64,000 bases of DNA from Bacillota bacterium (GCA_023458755.1 JAEWYE010000064.1:25157-89156), one strand, 5' to 3'; positions 16,194 through 25,113 are shown, numbered from the stretch's first letter. The notes: generated by a model not told the origin, from the letters alone. Program-made: numbers and translations.

Positions 16194-17081
16194 TTAATTT
16201 TCTCTTTTTGCAAGAGATTTTGCCAAATCAGATAGAAATTCGGTACCGGTACCGAATATCGGCAATGCCTCAAGGGCGGAGCACGTTAATTCGCCAACAA
16301 GTGATTTTGCCTTGTCTATTCCAAGAAGAGACACATAGGTGCACTTGTCATTGACTGTATCGCTGCCAACTTTTTTCCCAAGGGTTTGCGTATCGCCTTC
16401 AACATCCAGAATATCATCCTGAATCTGAAATGCAAGTCCGATTGCCCGTGCGTATTTCTGAGCCGCATGCAGTTTTTGCTCATCCGCGTCACCTAAAATG
16501 CACCCCATAGTGACCGCCGCAACAATTAACGCACCCGTCTTGCAGTCATCCATTTTCTTCAAGGTTTCAAGTGGGATGGTTCTGCCTTCCGACAGTAAGT
16601 CAATCACCTGCCCGCCAACCATACCATGTGCGCCAGCCGCCCGCGCTAATGCTCCGGCTGCCGCTGCGGCACGCTGTGCCCCCGCCGCCGCAATCGCGTC
16701 GCTTGAAAGTATGGTTTCGAACGCAAGCGTTAGCAGGGCATCCCCCGCAAGCAGAGCCATATCTTCACCGAACACCTTATGATTAGACGCACGCCCGCGG
16801 CGCATATCGTCATTGTCCATGCAGGGCAGATCATCATGTATAAGGGAATAGGTATGCACCATTTCAATTGCGCAGGCAAACGGCAATGCGGTTCTTGTTT
16901 CGCCGCCGCAAAGCCGACAGAATTCAAGAACTAAAATAGGACGAATACGCTTGCCGCCGCTTAATAAACTGTAGCGCATGGAAGCCAGCAAATCCGCCTG
17001 CAATTGCCCATCATCCGCTAAGTATTTCCCCAACTGATTTTCAATCAGCAAAATATCTTCTTTTTGATGAAAATTAACCAC
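16194..17081 (-). CDS. ispA: Polyprenyl (farnesyl) diphosphate synthase
   Basis: This enzyme condenses isopentenyl units to farnesyl (possibly geranylgeranyl) diphosphate, the feedstock for undecaprenyl phosphate and quinones. The 295 residues have the first Asp-rich motif DDLPCMDND (~85), GGKRIRPIL, the GGQVIDL region, and the second motif FQIQDDILDVEGD (~220). The start is GTG at 17081 with AGGAAAGG upstream. It follows xseA-xseB closely, the usual clostridial order xseA-xseB-ispA, and is probably in the same transcript as nusB. Confidence 0.94.
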   Translation of the reverse strand: MVNFHQKEDILLIENQLGKYLADDGQLQADLLASMRYSLLSGGKRIRPILVLEFCRLCGGETRTALPFACAIEMVHTYSLIHDDLPCMDNDDMRRGRASNHKVFGEDMALLAGDALLTLAFETILSSDAIAAAGAQRAAAAAGALARAAGAHGMVGGQVIDLLSEGRTIPLETLKKMDDCKTGALIVAAVTMGCILGDADEQKLHAAQKYARAIGLAFQIQDDILDVEGDTQTLGKKVGSDTVNDKCTYVSLLGIDKAKSLVGELTCSALEALPIFGTGTEFLSDLAKSLAKREN

Positions 17082-17110
17082 AATTTAACGATCCTTTCCT
17101 GTTTGAAAAC

Positions 17111-17317
17111 TTATTCTTCCGCTTTCTCATCATCGGAGGAAATCTGTTTGATTTTTTGCTCTGCTGTCTGGAGCTTTTCGTAGCAGAAGGCGGCCAACGC
17201 AGTTCCTTCTTCAAACAGTTTTAAGGAATTATCCAGTGATTCGTTTCCGCTTTCAAGTTTGGCAACAACCTCTGCCAGTTTACCGATCGCGGTTTCAAAC
17301 GTCATATTTTTATTCAA
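17111..17317 (-). CDS. xseB: Exodeoxyribonuclease VII small subunit
   Basis: XseB binds the XseA large subunit to form ExoVII, which degrades single-stranded DNA to oligonucleotides. The protein is about 68 residues: MTFETAIGKLAEVVAKLESG and SLKLFEEGTALAAFCYEKL are the family's two helices. The TTG at 17317 has AAGGGTGG 5 nt upstream and overlaps the end of xseA by 8 bases, so I preferred it to the ATG 12 bases further in, whose ribosome site would be too far away. Confidence 0.92.
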   Translation of the reverse strand: MNKNMTFETAIGKLAEVVAKLESGNESLDNSLKLFEEGTALAAFCYEKLQTAEQKIKQISSDDEKAEE

Positions 17318-18545
17318 ACTGACCACCCTTTTTATCATTTACTGATGTTTCTTTTACCATACACGTTAAACTGCCTCTGTGAAGCAAAATTTTGATTTCA
17401 CTGCCAACCACAGCATCTTTTGCTTTCGTTAACACATGGTTATCCGCGTCATAAGCAATGGCGTAACCTCTTGCCAGCACATGAAGCGGACTGAGTGCAT
17501 CGAGTTTCGCGCTTAAACCGGAAAGTGTTGTTTTGCCGCCTGAGATGTCTTTCTGCATGCAGGAAACCAATCGGTTTACCAGATTATCGGTTTTCATGCG
17601 CTGCAGTTCAATGAGCTCCTGCGGAAGCTGAAAGGATCGGTTTCGGGTCAGGCTTTCCAACTGCCGGTTTAAGTCCGAAAGCTTCAAACATATCGACTTT
17701 TCTAAATTGCCTTGCAATGTCAGAACCGTATCGCGCAACTCCTCAATGTTTGGCGAAACCAATTCCGCTGCAGCCGACGGCGTAGGCGCGCGCAGATCCG
17801 CAACAAAATCACATATAGTGAAATCCGTCTCATGCCCGACCGCGGAAACAATGGGAATAAGGGAGGCGGCAACCGCGCGGGCAACCGTTTCTTCGTTGAA
17901 CGCCCACAAATCCTCCATGGAGCCGCCGCCGCGCCCTAATATAATAACATCCGCGCAATTCAATCGGTTGAACTGTTCAATAGCGGCAACCAACTGGGGA
18001 GCCGCACCCTCCCCCTGCACCAAAACAGGGCAAAACACAATTTGCGCCAGCGGGTAACGCCTTGCAAGCACCTGCTCAATATCATGAACTGCAGCACCGG
18101 TCGGCGAAGTAATCACTCCGATATTCGAGGGGTATTTCGGCAATGGCTTTTTACGCTGCGGATCAAATAAACCTTCTGCGGAAAGTTTATTTTTTAGCTG
18201 TTCAAAAGCCAGATTAAGCGCGCCTAGGCCGTCCGGCTGCATATCGTCAATATAAAACTGATATTGACCGGTCTGTTCATAAACGGACACTCTGCCGCGC
18301 ACAATAACCCGCATACCGTCCTGCGGAGCGAAGCGCAGACGTCGTGCCTGCGGTGCAAACATGACCGCTTTTATAACGCATTTATCATCCTTTAGAGATA
18401 GATACAAATGACCGGATTTATAATGATTGGTAAAATTCGAAATTTCGCCGCACACAAACGCACTCATCAGATGGCTGTCGCCGTCAAGCAGAGATTTTAC
18501 GTATGTGTTAAGCTGGGTAATCGTAAGCACAACTGGGCTTTTCAT
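17310..18545 (-). CDS. xseA: Exodeoxyribonuclease VII large subunit
   Basis: Catalytic subunit of ExoVII. The 411 residues show an N-terminal OB fold (LTITQLNTYVKSLLDGDSHL, GEISNFTNHYKSGHLYLSLKD) and the nuclease core (GVITSPTGAAVHDIEQVLARR, ILGRGGGSMEDLWAFNEE, SAVGHETDFTICDFVADLRAPTPSAAAE), then a coiled-coil-rich C-terminal third. Of two ATGs four codons apart, the second (18545) has GGATG at a proper distance; the first sits directly against its ribosome site. It is coupled to xseB by overlap. Confidence 0.96.
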   Translation of the reverse strand: MKSPVVLTITQLNTYVKSLLDGDSHLMSAFVCGEISNFTNHYKSGHLYLSLKDDKCVIKAVMFAPQARRLRFAPQDGMRVIVRGRVSVYEQTGQYQFYIDDMQPDGLGALNLAFEQLKNKLSAEGLFDPQRKKPLPKYPSNIGVITSPTGAAVHDIEQVLARRYPLAQIVFCPVLVQGEGAAPQLVAAIEQFNRLNCADVIILGRGGGSMEDLWAFNEETVARAVAASLIPIVSAVGHETDFTICDFVADLRAPTPSAAAELVSPNIEELRDTVLTLQGNLEKSICLKLSDLNRQLESLTRNRSFQLPQELIELQRMKTDNLVNRLVSCMQKDISGGKTTLSGLSAKLDALSPLHVLARGYAIAYDADNHVLTKAKDAVVGSEIKILLHRGSLTCMVKETSVNDKKGGQFE

Positions 18546-18569
18546 TGCAACGTCCATCCTTTCGTAAAT

Positions 18570-19493
18570 TCATCTCATGGAGGCAAGAACGGCCACACCA
18601 GCGGCATTGTCCGCCGAAAACTCCGGTGCGGCAAAATAAGCACCGTATTTCGCTGTCAGAGCATTCCGGATGATACTGTTTGACATCACGCCGCCCGCAA
18701 ACACAATCGGCAGTTCTCCGTATTCACGGAACAGCAGTCCGCACATTGCGTCAAGCGCGGCCAGAATCGACTGCAAACAGTAAGCGGCGATTTCTTCTTT
18801 CGGGAACCCCTCATCCAACATTTTTCGGCAATGATTTTCAATGCCGGAAAGTGAACAGTCCGTGCCCTTCATGGAAGGCTTTATGCGAAATGTTTTTTCG
18901 CAGGCAAGTGCCAGTTTTTCGAGTTCTTTTCCCGCAGGAAAAGGCAGACCGAGCATAGAACCTACCCGGTCCACTGCCTGTCCGCCTTTTAAATCCAAAG
19001 AAGACGCGATAATTTTGGCCGAAATGACTGTATCGGTATTCGGGGTAACGAGCACCGCCTCGGTTGTACCGCCTGAAACATGAAACGCAAGGAACTTTTC
19101 TTTTAGCAGTTCCAGCTTTTCGGCGGAATAGAGCGCCGCTGCGATGTGGCCCGCCTGATGGGAAAACGTATAAAGCGGAACCCGCAATGTCATTGCAATC
19201 GCTTTGGCAGTTCCGTAACCCACCGTAAAGCACGGCATATAGGAACCGGCAACATCACGCGGCTTGTCCGATACTCCAACTGCTTTTATATTCACATCAT
19301 TTTGCAGCAAAGGCTCCAATATCAAGGGAAGCTGCTGAACATGGTGAAATACCGCGTCGCTTTGGCGCAGACCAAGCTGACCGTTTTTTACAGGAAGCAG
19401 CCGCTTATTCTGTTCTATCCGTTCACCGTTATAATAAACAGCAGCGGATGTCGTATAATTGCTGGTATCAATCCCCAGAAAATCATTCTTCAT
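18570..19493 (-). CDS. Kae1/TsaD-like domain protein
   Basis: A 307-residue member of the Kae1/TsaD (ASKHA) superfamily: FLGIDTSNYTTSAAVY at the N-terminus, HQAGHIAAAL with metal-ligand histidines, FHVSGGTTEAVLV, DLKGGQAVDRVGSMLGLPFP and FAGGVMSNSIIRNAL. True TsaD makes the t6A tRNA modification and is ~340 residues; this shorter version next to nusB/xseA is a recurrent clostridial paralogue annotated as O-sialoglycoprotein endopeptidase-like, with no established role. The ATG at 19493 overlaps the end of nusB by 11 bases, so it is coupled to it. A bona fide tsaD is not in the window. Confidence 0.85.
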   Translation of the reverse strand: MKNDFLGIDTSNYTTSAAVYYNGERIEQNKRLLPVKNGQLGLRQSDAVFHHVQQLPLILEPLLQNDVNIKAVGVSDKPRDVAGSYMPCFTVGYGTAKAIAMTLRVPLYTFSHQAGHIAAALYSAEKLELLKEKFLAFHVSGGTTEAVLVTPNTDTVISAKIIASSLDLKGGQAVDRVGSMLGLPFPAGKELEKLALACEKTFRIKPSMKGTDCSLSGIENHCRKMLDEGFPKEEIAAYCLQSILAALDAMCGLLFREYGELPIVFAGGVMSNSIIRNALTAKYGAYFAAPEFSADNAAGVAVLASMR

Positions 19494-19890
19494 TTTTTTC
19501 CAACTCTTTTGCAATGGAACCGAGCACTCCGTTAATAAACGGCGCGTCATCGACACCGCCGTATTTTTTCGCCAGATCGACCACTTCATTGATGGACACG
19601 CTGACCGGAATATCCTTTTCATATTCCATCTCATAAATTGCCATTCGCAATAACGACAGCGCAACTTTGGAAAGACGGTTCATCTTCCATCCGCGAATAT
19701 TTTGTTCAATCTGCGCATCCAGCGTTTCCTCATTTTCTTCTACGCCAAGTGCGATTTTTTCCGCGAAATCCGAAACGATTAAATCACTTGACAGCTCTGC
19801 CGCGTCAATAATCTGCTCGGTTGTGTCATGATTGATTGACCGCTCGAAAATTAAAACAAAAGCCTGTTCTCTCGCCTCTCGTCTGTTCAT
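19483..19890 (-). CDS. nusB: Transcription antitermination factor NusB
   Basis: NusB with NusE/S10 binds boxA RNA in rRNA operon transcripts to prevent premature termination. The 135-residue protein is all-helical in appearance: MNRREAREQAFVLIFERS at the start, and DIPVSVSINEVVDLAKKYGG..FINGVLGSIAKEL at the end, both classic. The ATG at 19890 has GGAGG 5-6 nt upstream. It heads the operon nusB, Kae1-like, xseA, xseB, ispA, and lies just after the spoIIIA terminator. Confidence 0.97.
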   Translation of the reverse strand: MNRREAREQAFVLIFERSINHDTTEQIIDAAELSSDLIVSDFAEKIALGVEENEETLDAQIEQNIRGWKMNRLSKVALSLLRMAIYEMEYEKDIPVSVSINEVVDLAKKYGGVDDAPFINGVLGSIAKELEKNEE

Positions 19891-19909
19891 TCAAACCTCC
19901 AAAAGTAAT

Positions 19910-19943
19910 AAAAATAACCCTCCACAAATAGATGTGGAGGGTT
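19910..19943 (-). terminator. Intrinsic terminator of the spoIIIA operon
   Basis: Stem of 11 bp (19933-19943 with 19916-19926), 6-nt loop, then TATTTTT on the minus strand; 70 bases past the spoIIIAH stop. Confidence 0.88.
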
Positions 19944-20015
19944 GTAACGATATGCATTTGATTATTTTTTCAAACTTCCACGAGACTATTATACCACAAA
20001 CTTACAAACAGGCAA

Positions 20016-20600
20016 CTATTTGGCTTCAACAATCTTAATATTATCGTAAGACAGTCCGGTTTGGCCGCTGACGATGTCTTTTATGACAACTGTATCGTTT
20101 GCTTGAAGACCGTTCGTCTTTTGAACCACTACATTGCATTTTCCGTTTTCCAGATAAGCCACACAGCCCAGATATCCCTTTGCTTTTACTAAACTTTCGA
20201 TGCTGTCTTCCTTCAGAACATTCTGCGCGATTACAGCTTTTTTATCAACCGCTTCTTTTTTGGCTGCGTCGCCGGATTTTGGATCCTGAATGGTTTTTTC
20301 CAATGTTTCCTGTGCGGTATCCCTTGCTTTTTGTCTGGACAGGCAGGCAGTTGCAAAATACTCATTCGCCTGCGCGTTGGCTGCAATTGCCGAAGAGTTG
20401 GAGACTGTCGCCTTACTGCTCCCTGAGGTAACTTTACTGCCGGAAGCATTGACAAGCTGTGCAGCACCGAGAGCTGCTCCTGAATTAACAGTATCCGTCG
20501 CGGTTAACTGATTGCCGGAAAGAGACCAGTTTAAGTAGACGGCCGCACCCAAAGCGACAACCAAAGCAGCAAGAACAAGCTGACGTTTCCCGATAGCCAT
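20016..20600 (-). CDS. spoIIIAH: Stage III sporulation protein AH
   Basis: SpoIIIAH sits in the mother-cell outer forespore membrane and pairs through the septal space with forespore SpoIIQ, forming the feeding-tube channel. The 194 residues have one N-terminal membrane segment (LVLAALVVALGAAVYLNWSL), a linker rich in Ser/Ala/Thr, then the YscJ/FliF-like domain (~85-194, starting YFATACLSRQKARDTAQETL). The ATG at 20600 has GGGAGG upstream. It is the last gene of the operon. Confidence 0.95.
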   Translation of the reverse strand: MAIGKRQLVLAALVVALGAAVYLNWSLSGNQLTATDTVNSGAALGAAQLVNASGSKVTSGSSKATVSNSSAIAANAQANEYFATACLSRQKARDTAQETLEKTIQDPKSGDAAKKEAVDKKAVIAQNVLKEDSIESLVKAKGYLGCVAYLENGKCNVVVQKTNGLQANDTVVIKDIVSGQTGLSYDNIKIVEAK

Positions 20601-20624
20601 AGAATAAATTCCTCCCGTTTCTGT

Positions 20625-21221
20625 TTATTTCGATTTTATCACGCACACCCGCGCGGAAGAAATGTTGAGTGCGGTCGTTACCGCATCTGTCACATTTTTC
20701 TGCACGGTTGGATCATTGCCGCCTTCGCATACAACCACTACCCCCTTAACAACAGGCTGAACCTCTGTGACGGCGAGCGCTTTCTGCCCGCCGTTCGCAT
20801 CCTTTACCAGGATATAGGTCGTCTCATCATTGTTGTTTTCCTGATTTTTTGTTGTTGTGCTTGTTGATTTATCCTCTGCGGTCTGCGTACTCCTTTTTTC
20901 CTCTGTCGCATACACATACTGGGTACTCTTTTCGAGGGTAATCATCACCTTTGCTGTGCCGACGCCGTCAATTCCGTTTACAACTTCCGTAAGATTGGCT
21001 TCAAGCTGCTTTGTATATTGTTCAACACTGATTGTCGTTTGTGTCGCCGAAGAAGCAGTAGTATTGCTGCTGCCGGTATTCTTAAAGAAACCGGAAATAA
21101 AGATTAACAGAATACCGACAATTCCGATTGCCACAATAATTTTCATGTACTTATCATTTTCCGCTATTTTTTGAAAAAAACCTTTTACATCGGTACCTGA
21201 TTTTTTATTTTGAGCCGTCAT
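20625..21221 (-). CDS. spoIIIAG: Stage III sporulation protein AG
   Basis: SpoIIIAG forms the large ring in the intermembrane space of the mother cell-forespore channel. The 198 residues show one membrane segment (~29-46, IIVAIGIVGILLIFISGFF), the ring-forming domain with VNGIDGVGTAKVMITLE, and the C-terminal KGVVVVCEGGNDPTVQKNVTDAV. The central insert rich in Thr, Asn and Gln (~115-135) is typical. It overlaps spoIIIAF by 17 bases; GGAGGTG lies before the ATG. Confidence 0.95.
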   Translation of the reverse strand: MTAQNKKSGTDVKGFFQKIAENDKYMKIIVAIGIVGILLIFISGFFKNTGSSNTTASSATQTTISVEQYTKQLEANLTEVVNGIDGVGTAKVMITLEKSTQYVYATEEKRSTQTAEDKSTSTTTKNQENNNDETTYILVKDANGGQKALAVTEVQPVVKGVVVVCEGGNDPTVQKNVTDAVTTALNISSARVCVIKSK

Positions 21222-21690
21222 GAACCATCACCTCCGTTTTCAGTCCCAGTACTTTTTCAAGGTGAGCGGTGATTTCCGTACACTGACCAGCATACTGGTT
21301 TGCAACAGTGACAACCACCTTGCTAATTGATATGCTGCTAGTTGTCTTAGTATCCATCATAACCGCAACATTTTCACATTTGATATTCATCGTATTTAAT
21401 TCTGTGATTACGATATTTTGAATGCCTGCATTTGCTGCCGAATAAATTTGCTGATCGACCGTGTCCTGAAAAGTCTGCGTACCCTGAACGGAGGAAACGG
21501 TATCCTGCAAATCCACTGATATTTTCGGTACGATTTTAGAAAGCGGCAAAATGATTCCGCATATCACAAAAACTCCAAGTACAAGCTTCATCATTTTGCC
21601 CATCGAGCCATCCGGAACCAAATACTGCATCAAAGCGGAGATAAGCGTAACCAGGCAAATAACGGTTGCCCATGTTTTTACATCGCTCAT
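21205..21690 (-). CDS. spoIIIAF: Stage III sporulation protein AF
   Basis: Membrane component of the SpoIIIA-SpoIIQ channel. The 161 residues open with two hydrophobic segments (VICLVTLISALMQYLVP and LVLGVFVICGIILPL) followed by a soluble ring-building-like domain. It starts within the ATGA overlap at the end of spoIIIAE, with GGGGGAAG upstream, and itself overlaps spoIIIAG. Confidence 0.93.
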   Translation of the reverse strand: MSDVKTWATVICLVTLISALMQYLVPDGSMGKMMKLVLGVFVICGIILPLSKIVPKISVDLQDTVSSVQGTQTFQDTVDQQIYSAANAGIQNIVITELNTMNIKCENVAVMMDTKTTSSISISKVVVTVANQYAGQCTEITAHLEKVLGLKTEVMVHDGSK

Positions 21691-22895
21691 GAGCTTCCCC
21701 CTCCTATTATCAGCATGAGCACCGTGGAAACGGTAAGGATTGTCATGGAGCTTAAGATAATGGCGAGCATCATTTCAAGTACTTTTGCCGTGGAACGAAG
21801 CAACACAGTGATTTCTTTTAAATCAAACACATCTCCGATTCCGGCACAAAGATAAAGCGTGATGAGCCAAAAAACGCATTCAAGGAGTATCGGAAGGAAA
21901 ATACATGCCGCCGCAAGCAAGCCAAAAGCACCGACCCCGGATTTTAACAGTTTCACACAACCCTGCACAGTAGTAAGTGCCTCACCCAGCGCACTGCCGA
22001 CTACCGGAACAAAACTGTTGATCACAAACTTTGCGGCCTTGGTTCCGGTGCTGTCCGCCGCGGATGTTACAAGGCTCTGCAAAGTCATCAGTCCTGTAAA
22101 AACTGTCATGCAAAAACCAAGTATCCATTTTACCGCCTTACTGAACATGTCACATAATCCGCTGAGATTTAAATTCGGTGACACGGCGGAAACAATGGAG
22201 AATGCTAAAAAAATATTCATCAATGGAACGATGATATTCGCTGCCAGAAGTGAAATGACATTTCCGGCTCCAACCATCAGCAGATTATAGGAGCCTGCCG
22301 AAATGCTCTGACCGCCCGCTATCATGATTCCGGTTAATACCGGTACACAGGCAAGCAGAAAATCCGCGGAAACCTTAATAACATTTGCCGCGCTGCCAAT
22401 ACAGGAGACAATGGGGGTAATCATGACAGTACAAATGCAAAGCGTTCCTACCATTCCGATTACGCCGCCAAGCGTTTTTTCACCAAACGACAGTTTCATC
22501 CCATTGAGCAATGCGCACAGAAGCATAATTGCCAAAACGGAAACCCCCGCTTTAAGCGGTGCTGCTCCCTTCTCTCCCGCAATTCCCGTTATCTGTGAAA
22601 AAATGCTTTGCGGGGTCAAACCGCTGATACTCTTCCAGTCTGGGGAATCTACGCCCAGCTGGTCCAAAATCTTTCGCGTGTCATCCGGCAAAGAATCCGG
22701 CAGATCATTTGCTCCGCTCGCATCCATCTGCTGTTTATAATATTCTTCCACCGTGGGCATAGAAGCGGTAGAAGATGCGGTATCTTCCGCGTGGACGGTT
22801 ACGGATAAGGATAAAAAAAGAAAAGCAGCAAGAATAAAACAAAAAAGAAACCGTACAACTTTTCTTTTCTTATTTCTGTTCCATAATAAATTCAT
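21687..22895 (-). CDS. spoIIIAE: Stage III sporulation protein AE
   Basis: The large polytopic membrane protein of the SpoIIIA channel. The 402-residue product has an N-terminal signal-like segment (VRFLFCFILAAFLFLSLSV), an extracytoplasmic stretch (to ~115), then about seven membrane helices. AGGQSISAGSYNLLMVGAGN and GSALGEALTTVQGCVKLLKS are family features. I chose the ATG at 22895, which follows GGGGTGA, over a TTG five codons up. Confidence 0.95.
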   Translation of the reverse strand: MNLLWNRNKKRKVVRFLFCFILAAFLFLSLSVTVHAEDTASSTASMPTVEEYYKQQMDASGANDLPDSLPDDTRKILDQLGVDSPDWKSISGLTPQSIFSQITGIAGEKGAAPLKAGVSVLAIMLLCALLNGMKLSFGEKTLGGVIGMVGTLCICTVMITPIVSCIGSAANVIKVSADFLLACVPVLTGIMIAGGQSISAGSYNLLMVGAGNVISLLAANIIVPLMNIFLAFSIVSAVSPNLNLSGLCDMFSKAVKWILGFCMTVFTGLMTLQSLVTSAADSTGTKAAKFVINSFVPVVGSALGEALTTVQGCVKLLKSGVGAFGLLAAACIFLPILLECVFWLITLYLCAGIGDVFDLKEITVLLRSTAKVLEMMLAIILSSMTILTVSTVLMLIIGGGSS

Positions 22896-22899
22896 GCCG

Positions 22900-23289
22900 T
22901 CACCCCGCAATCAAAGCAACCGACGTTGTGGCGATGCTTTCAAACATAGGAAGTGCCAGCAATACAATCGTGATTTTTCCCGCAAGCTCTACCTTTGCAG
23001 CGAGGGCGCTTTCGCCGGCATCACGGCAGGAATCCGCAGCGAACTGTGCCAAAAAGCAGATTCCAAGCGTTTTGAACAGAATAAGCGCATATTCGCTGGA
23101 CAGCCCGGCTGAAGACAGCAAAACATTCAGCTGTTTAATGGCAGGTGAGATATTGGCTAGTATTTGAACAAGGATGAGAATACCTGCCGCGATATTAATA
23201 ATAATGGCATATTCCTGATGATACCGCTTCAGCATAACGGAAAGGATTGCGGCAATCAGAGCTATTCCGGCTATTCCAATAATATTCAT
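22900..23289 (-). CDS. spoIIIAD: Stage III sporulation protein AD
   Basis: Small integral membrane protein of the SpoIIIA complex; 129 residues with four hydrophobic segments and the family stretch YALILFKTLGICFLAQFAADSC. It lies 8 bases after spoIIIAC and 4 bases before spoIIIAE. Its own ribosome site is weak, suggesting coupling to spoIIIAC. Confidence 0.93.
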   Translation of the reverse strand: MNIIGIAGIALIAAILSVMLKRYHQEYAIIINIAAGILILVQILANISPAIKQLNVLLSSAGLSSEYALILFKTLGICFLAQFAADSCRDAGESALAAKVELAGKITIVLLALPMFESIATTSVALIAG

Positions 23290-23297
23290 GGCACTTA

Positions 23298-23492
23298 CTA
23301 CAATCCGAATATGGATTTTATGGAATCGAAGAGTGCTGCAATTTCCTGAATAATCATCATAAGTACGACAATAAGTCCCGCAATTGTGGTCATCATTGCC
23401 TGATCCTCACGCCCGGAACGAATGAGCAATTGATTGAGTACAGCAACAATGATGCCGATTGCCGCGATTTTAAAGATTAAATCCACACCCAT
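23298..23492 (-). CDS. spoIIIAC: Stage III sporulation protein AC
   Basis: 64-residue membrane protein with two helices (LIFKIAAIGIIVAVLNQLLI and MTTIAGLIVVLMMIIQEIAAL) separated by SGREDQAM, the invariant pattern of SpoIIIAC. GGAGGAATC lies just before the ATG. Confidence 0.94.
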   Translation of the reverse strand: MGVDLIFKIAAIGIIVAVLNQLLIRSGREDQAMMTTIAGLIVVLMMIIQEIAALFDSIKSIFGL

Positions 23493-23507
23493 TTTGATTC
23501 CTCCGTT

Positions 23508-24002
23508 TTAGCATAATAACAGCGCTGCCGCCATGCCTGCAAATATTCCAAGCATTAGGTAGAGCTTTGCTTTTCGGGTCTTTGCTTCCTTTGCGATTTC
23601 AAGCCTTGCCAATATCAGTTCGCTATACAGCTTGCAGTGCGCAAGCTGGCCATCGACATCGCTTGTACCAAAACCGGCTCCAAAATCGTGTATCAGAGAA
23701 ATATCCTTTTCATCGAAGCCCAGTCCTTTCGTACCGCCGGTAACAGCGTCTGACCAAGCGTTCGTAAAGCTGCTGCCGCTTTGACAATTCTCCAAACACA
23801 TGGTAAACAGCCGCATATTACCGTGTCTGCGAATAATCTGCTCCACCGGTGAAGCAGTATAGCGAATTTCCGTTTGAGCCGCATGAATAAACACCAAAAA
23901 CGCCTCAAGCTGTTCCACCCTTACACTGAGTTTATGCGACTCCATATACCCCACAAGAGTTGATGCCAGTATCACCAGCACGATTCCGATCGGCTTTAGC
24001 AA
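23508..24002 (-). CDS. spoIIIAB: Stage III sporulation protein AB
   Basis: SpoIIIAB is a mother-cell membrane protein of the channel complex with a fold akin to GspF. The 164 residues open LKPIGIVLVILASTLVGYM and close on a second membrane segment (YLMLGIFAGMAAALLLC), as in the family. I chose the TTG at 24002: it lies 9 nt after AAGGCGG and gives the canonical N-terminus, whereas the GTG at 24011 abuts the ribosome site. With this start the gene overlaps spoIIIAA by 71 bases. Confidence 0.92.
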   Translation of the reverse strand: MLKPIGIVLVILASTLVGYMESHKLSVRVEQLEAFLVFIHAAQTEIRYTASPVEQIIRRHGNMRLFTMCLENCQSGSSFTNAWSDAVTGGTKGLGFDEKDISLIHDFGAGFGTSDVDGQLAHCKLYSELILARLEIAKEAKTRKAKLYLMLGIFAGMAAALLLC

Positions 24003-24951
24003 GCAATTCACCCGCCTTATAAATTCCTGTTACTTTTCCCGGCTGCGCATGACTGTCCAGCATCGCTATGTAACTGAATGCACCCGTCTGAAGAAGCCTT
24101 AACGCCTGGTTCCGTTTTACAAGGTCTTCTATGCTGCCCGCGTGGATGGTTGAAATAATGCTGACACCCGCGTTCAGTCCTTCCTCAACCGACGTAACAT
24201 CCTCGTTATCGCCGAGTTCATCGCATACAATGAACTCGGGTGAAAGGGAACGCACTGCCTGCAAAATTCCGATTCCTTTCGGGTAGCCGTCCAGCACATC
24301 GCAGCAGGCTCCCAAATCGTTCTGCGGAATACCGGCATATGTCCCCGCAAGCTCACCGCGTTCATCCACAACCACCACTTTTTTGATATCTCCGCATAAA
24401 CCGGATGAGAGCTGGCGTACAATATCCCGTAAAATTGTCGTCTTGCCGCTGGACGGCGGCCCGACCAAAAGCAGCCCGGACGAAATATTGCCCCGAAGTC
24501 TTTTCAGAAGTTCATCCGCCGCACCGTCTATCTCTCGGGCAACACGGATATTGATAGACGAGATATCTCTTACACCGGTAATCGCTCCGTTATTCATAAC
24601 CGCTGTTCCGCTGATTCCGACTCTGTGACCGCCGCGTATGGTGATATAGCCGTTTTTGATTTCGTTCTGGTGGCTGTAAATGGAATAACAGCATATATTG
24701 CGAAAGGATTCCTCAATTTCCGCTTTTGAAGTAATCATGTTTTCTTCACTTGGAAAACACGCCAGACTGCCGCTGTTATTTAGAAAATAAATACCGCGCG
24801 AACAGCATATAGAAATTGGCTTGTTTACTCGAAGCCGTATTTCCTGCGCCTGCATCTTGATATCCTTTGGCAGTCTGGTTAAGTACTGACTGATTTTGTC
24901 ACAGACACTGTTCGCCGCAGTGTCAAATCTTACATCGTTTAAATTGCTCAT
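23932..24951 (-). CDS. spoIIIAA: Stage III sporulation protein AA (ATPase)
   Basis: A VirB11/GspE-like ATPase thought to energise the mother cell-forespore channel. The 339 residues contain Walker A GPPSSGKTTILRDIV (~165), VVVVDERGEL (Walker B-like) and EFIVCDELGD, plus the SpoIIIAA N-terminal domain. The start is the ATG at 24951, 5 nt after GGAGG. The protein ends in about 25 extra residues (from ~KAGELLAKADRN) that overlap spoIIIAB in another frame, longer than usual. It is the first gene of the operon; the family is normally under sigma-E, but I did not identify the promoter. Confidence 0.95.
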   Translation of the reverse strand: MSNLNDVRFDTAANSVCDKISQYLTRLPKDIKMQAQEIRLRVNKPISICCSRGIYFLNNSGSLACFPSEENMITSKAEIEESFRNICCYSIYSHQNEIKNGYITIRGGHRVGISGTAVMNNGAITGVRDISSINIRVAREIDGAADELLKRLRGNISSGLLLVGPPSSGKTTILRDIVRQLSSGLCGDIKKVVVVDERGELAGTYAGIPQNDLGACCDVLDGYPKGIGILQAVRSLSPEFIVCDELGDNEDVTSVEEGLNAGVSIISTIHAGSIEDLVKRNQALRLLQTGAFSYIAMLDSHAQPGKVTGIYKAGELLAKADRNRAGDTGINSCGVYGVA

Positions 24952-25013
24952 TGGTACCTCCACATCATTTGTTACTAACACATAGATATGGACAACTTAC
25001 CCGGATTAGAACA

Positions 25014-25067
25014 GAAAAAAAGAGAGTATTGCAAAATGAAATTTCATTCATCTTGCAATACTCTCTT
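25014..25067 (-). terminator. Intrinsic terminator after ligA
   Basis: Perfect 15-bp stem (25053-25067 with 25020-25034) then a run of seven T on the minus strand. It separates ligA from the spoIIIA operon. Confidence 0.9.
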
Positions 25068-25113
25068 AAAAATCAAATTAAGAGTCTGTTTTATGCGGTC
25101 GTTCCCGCACAGT

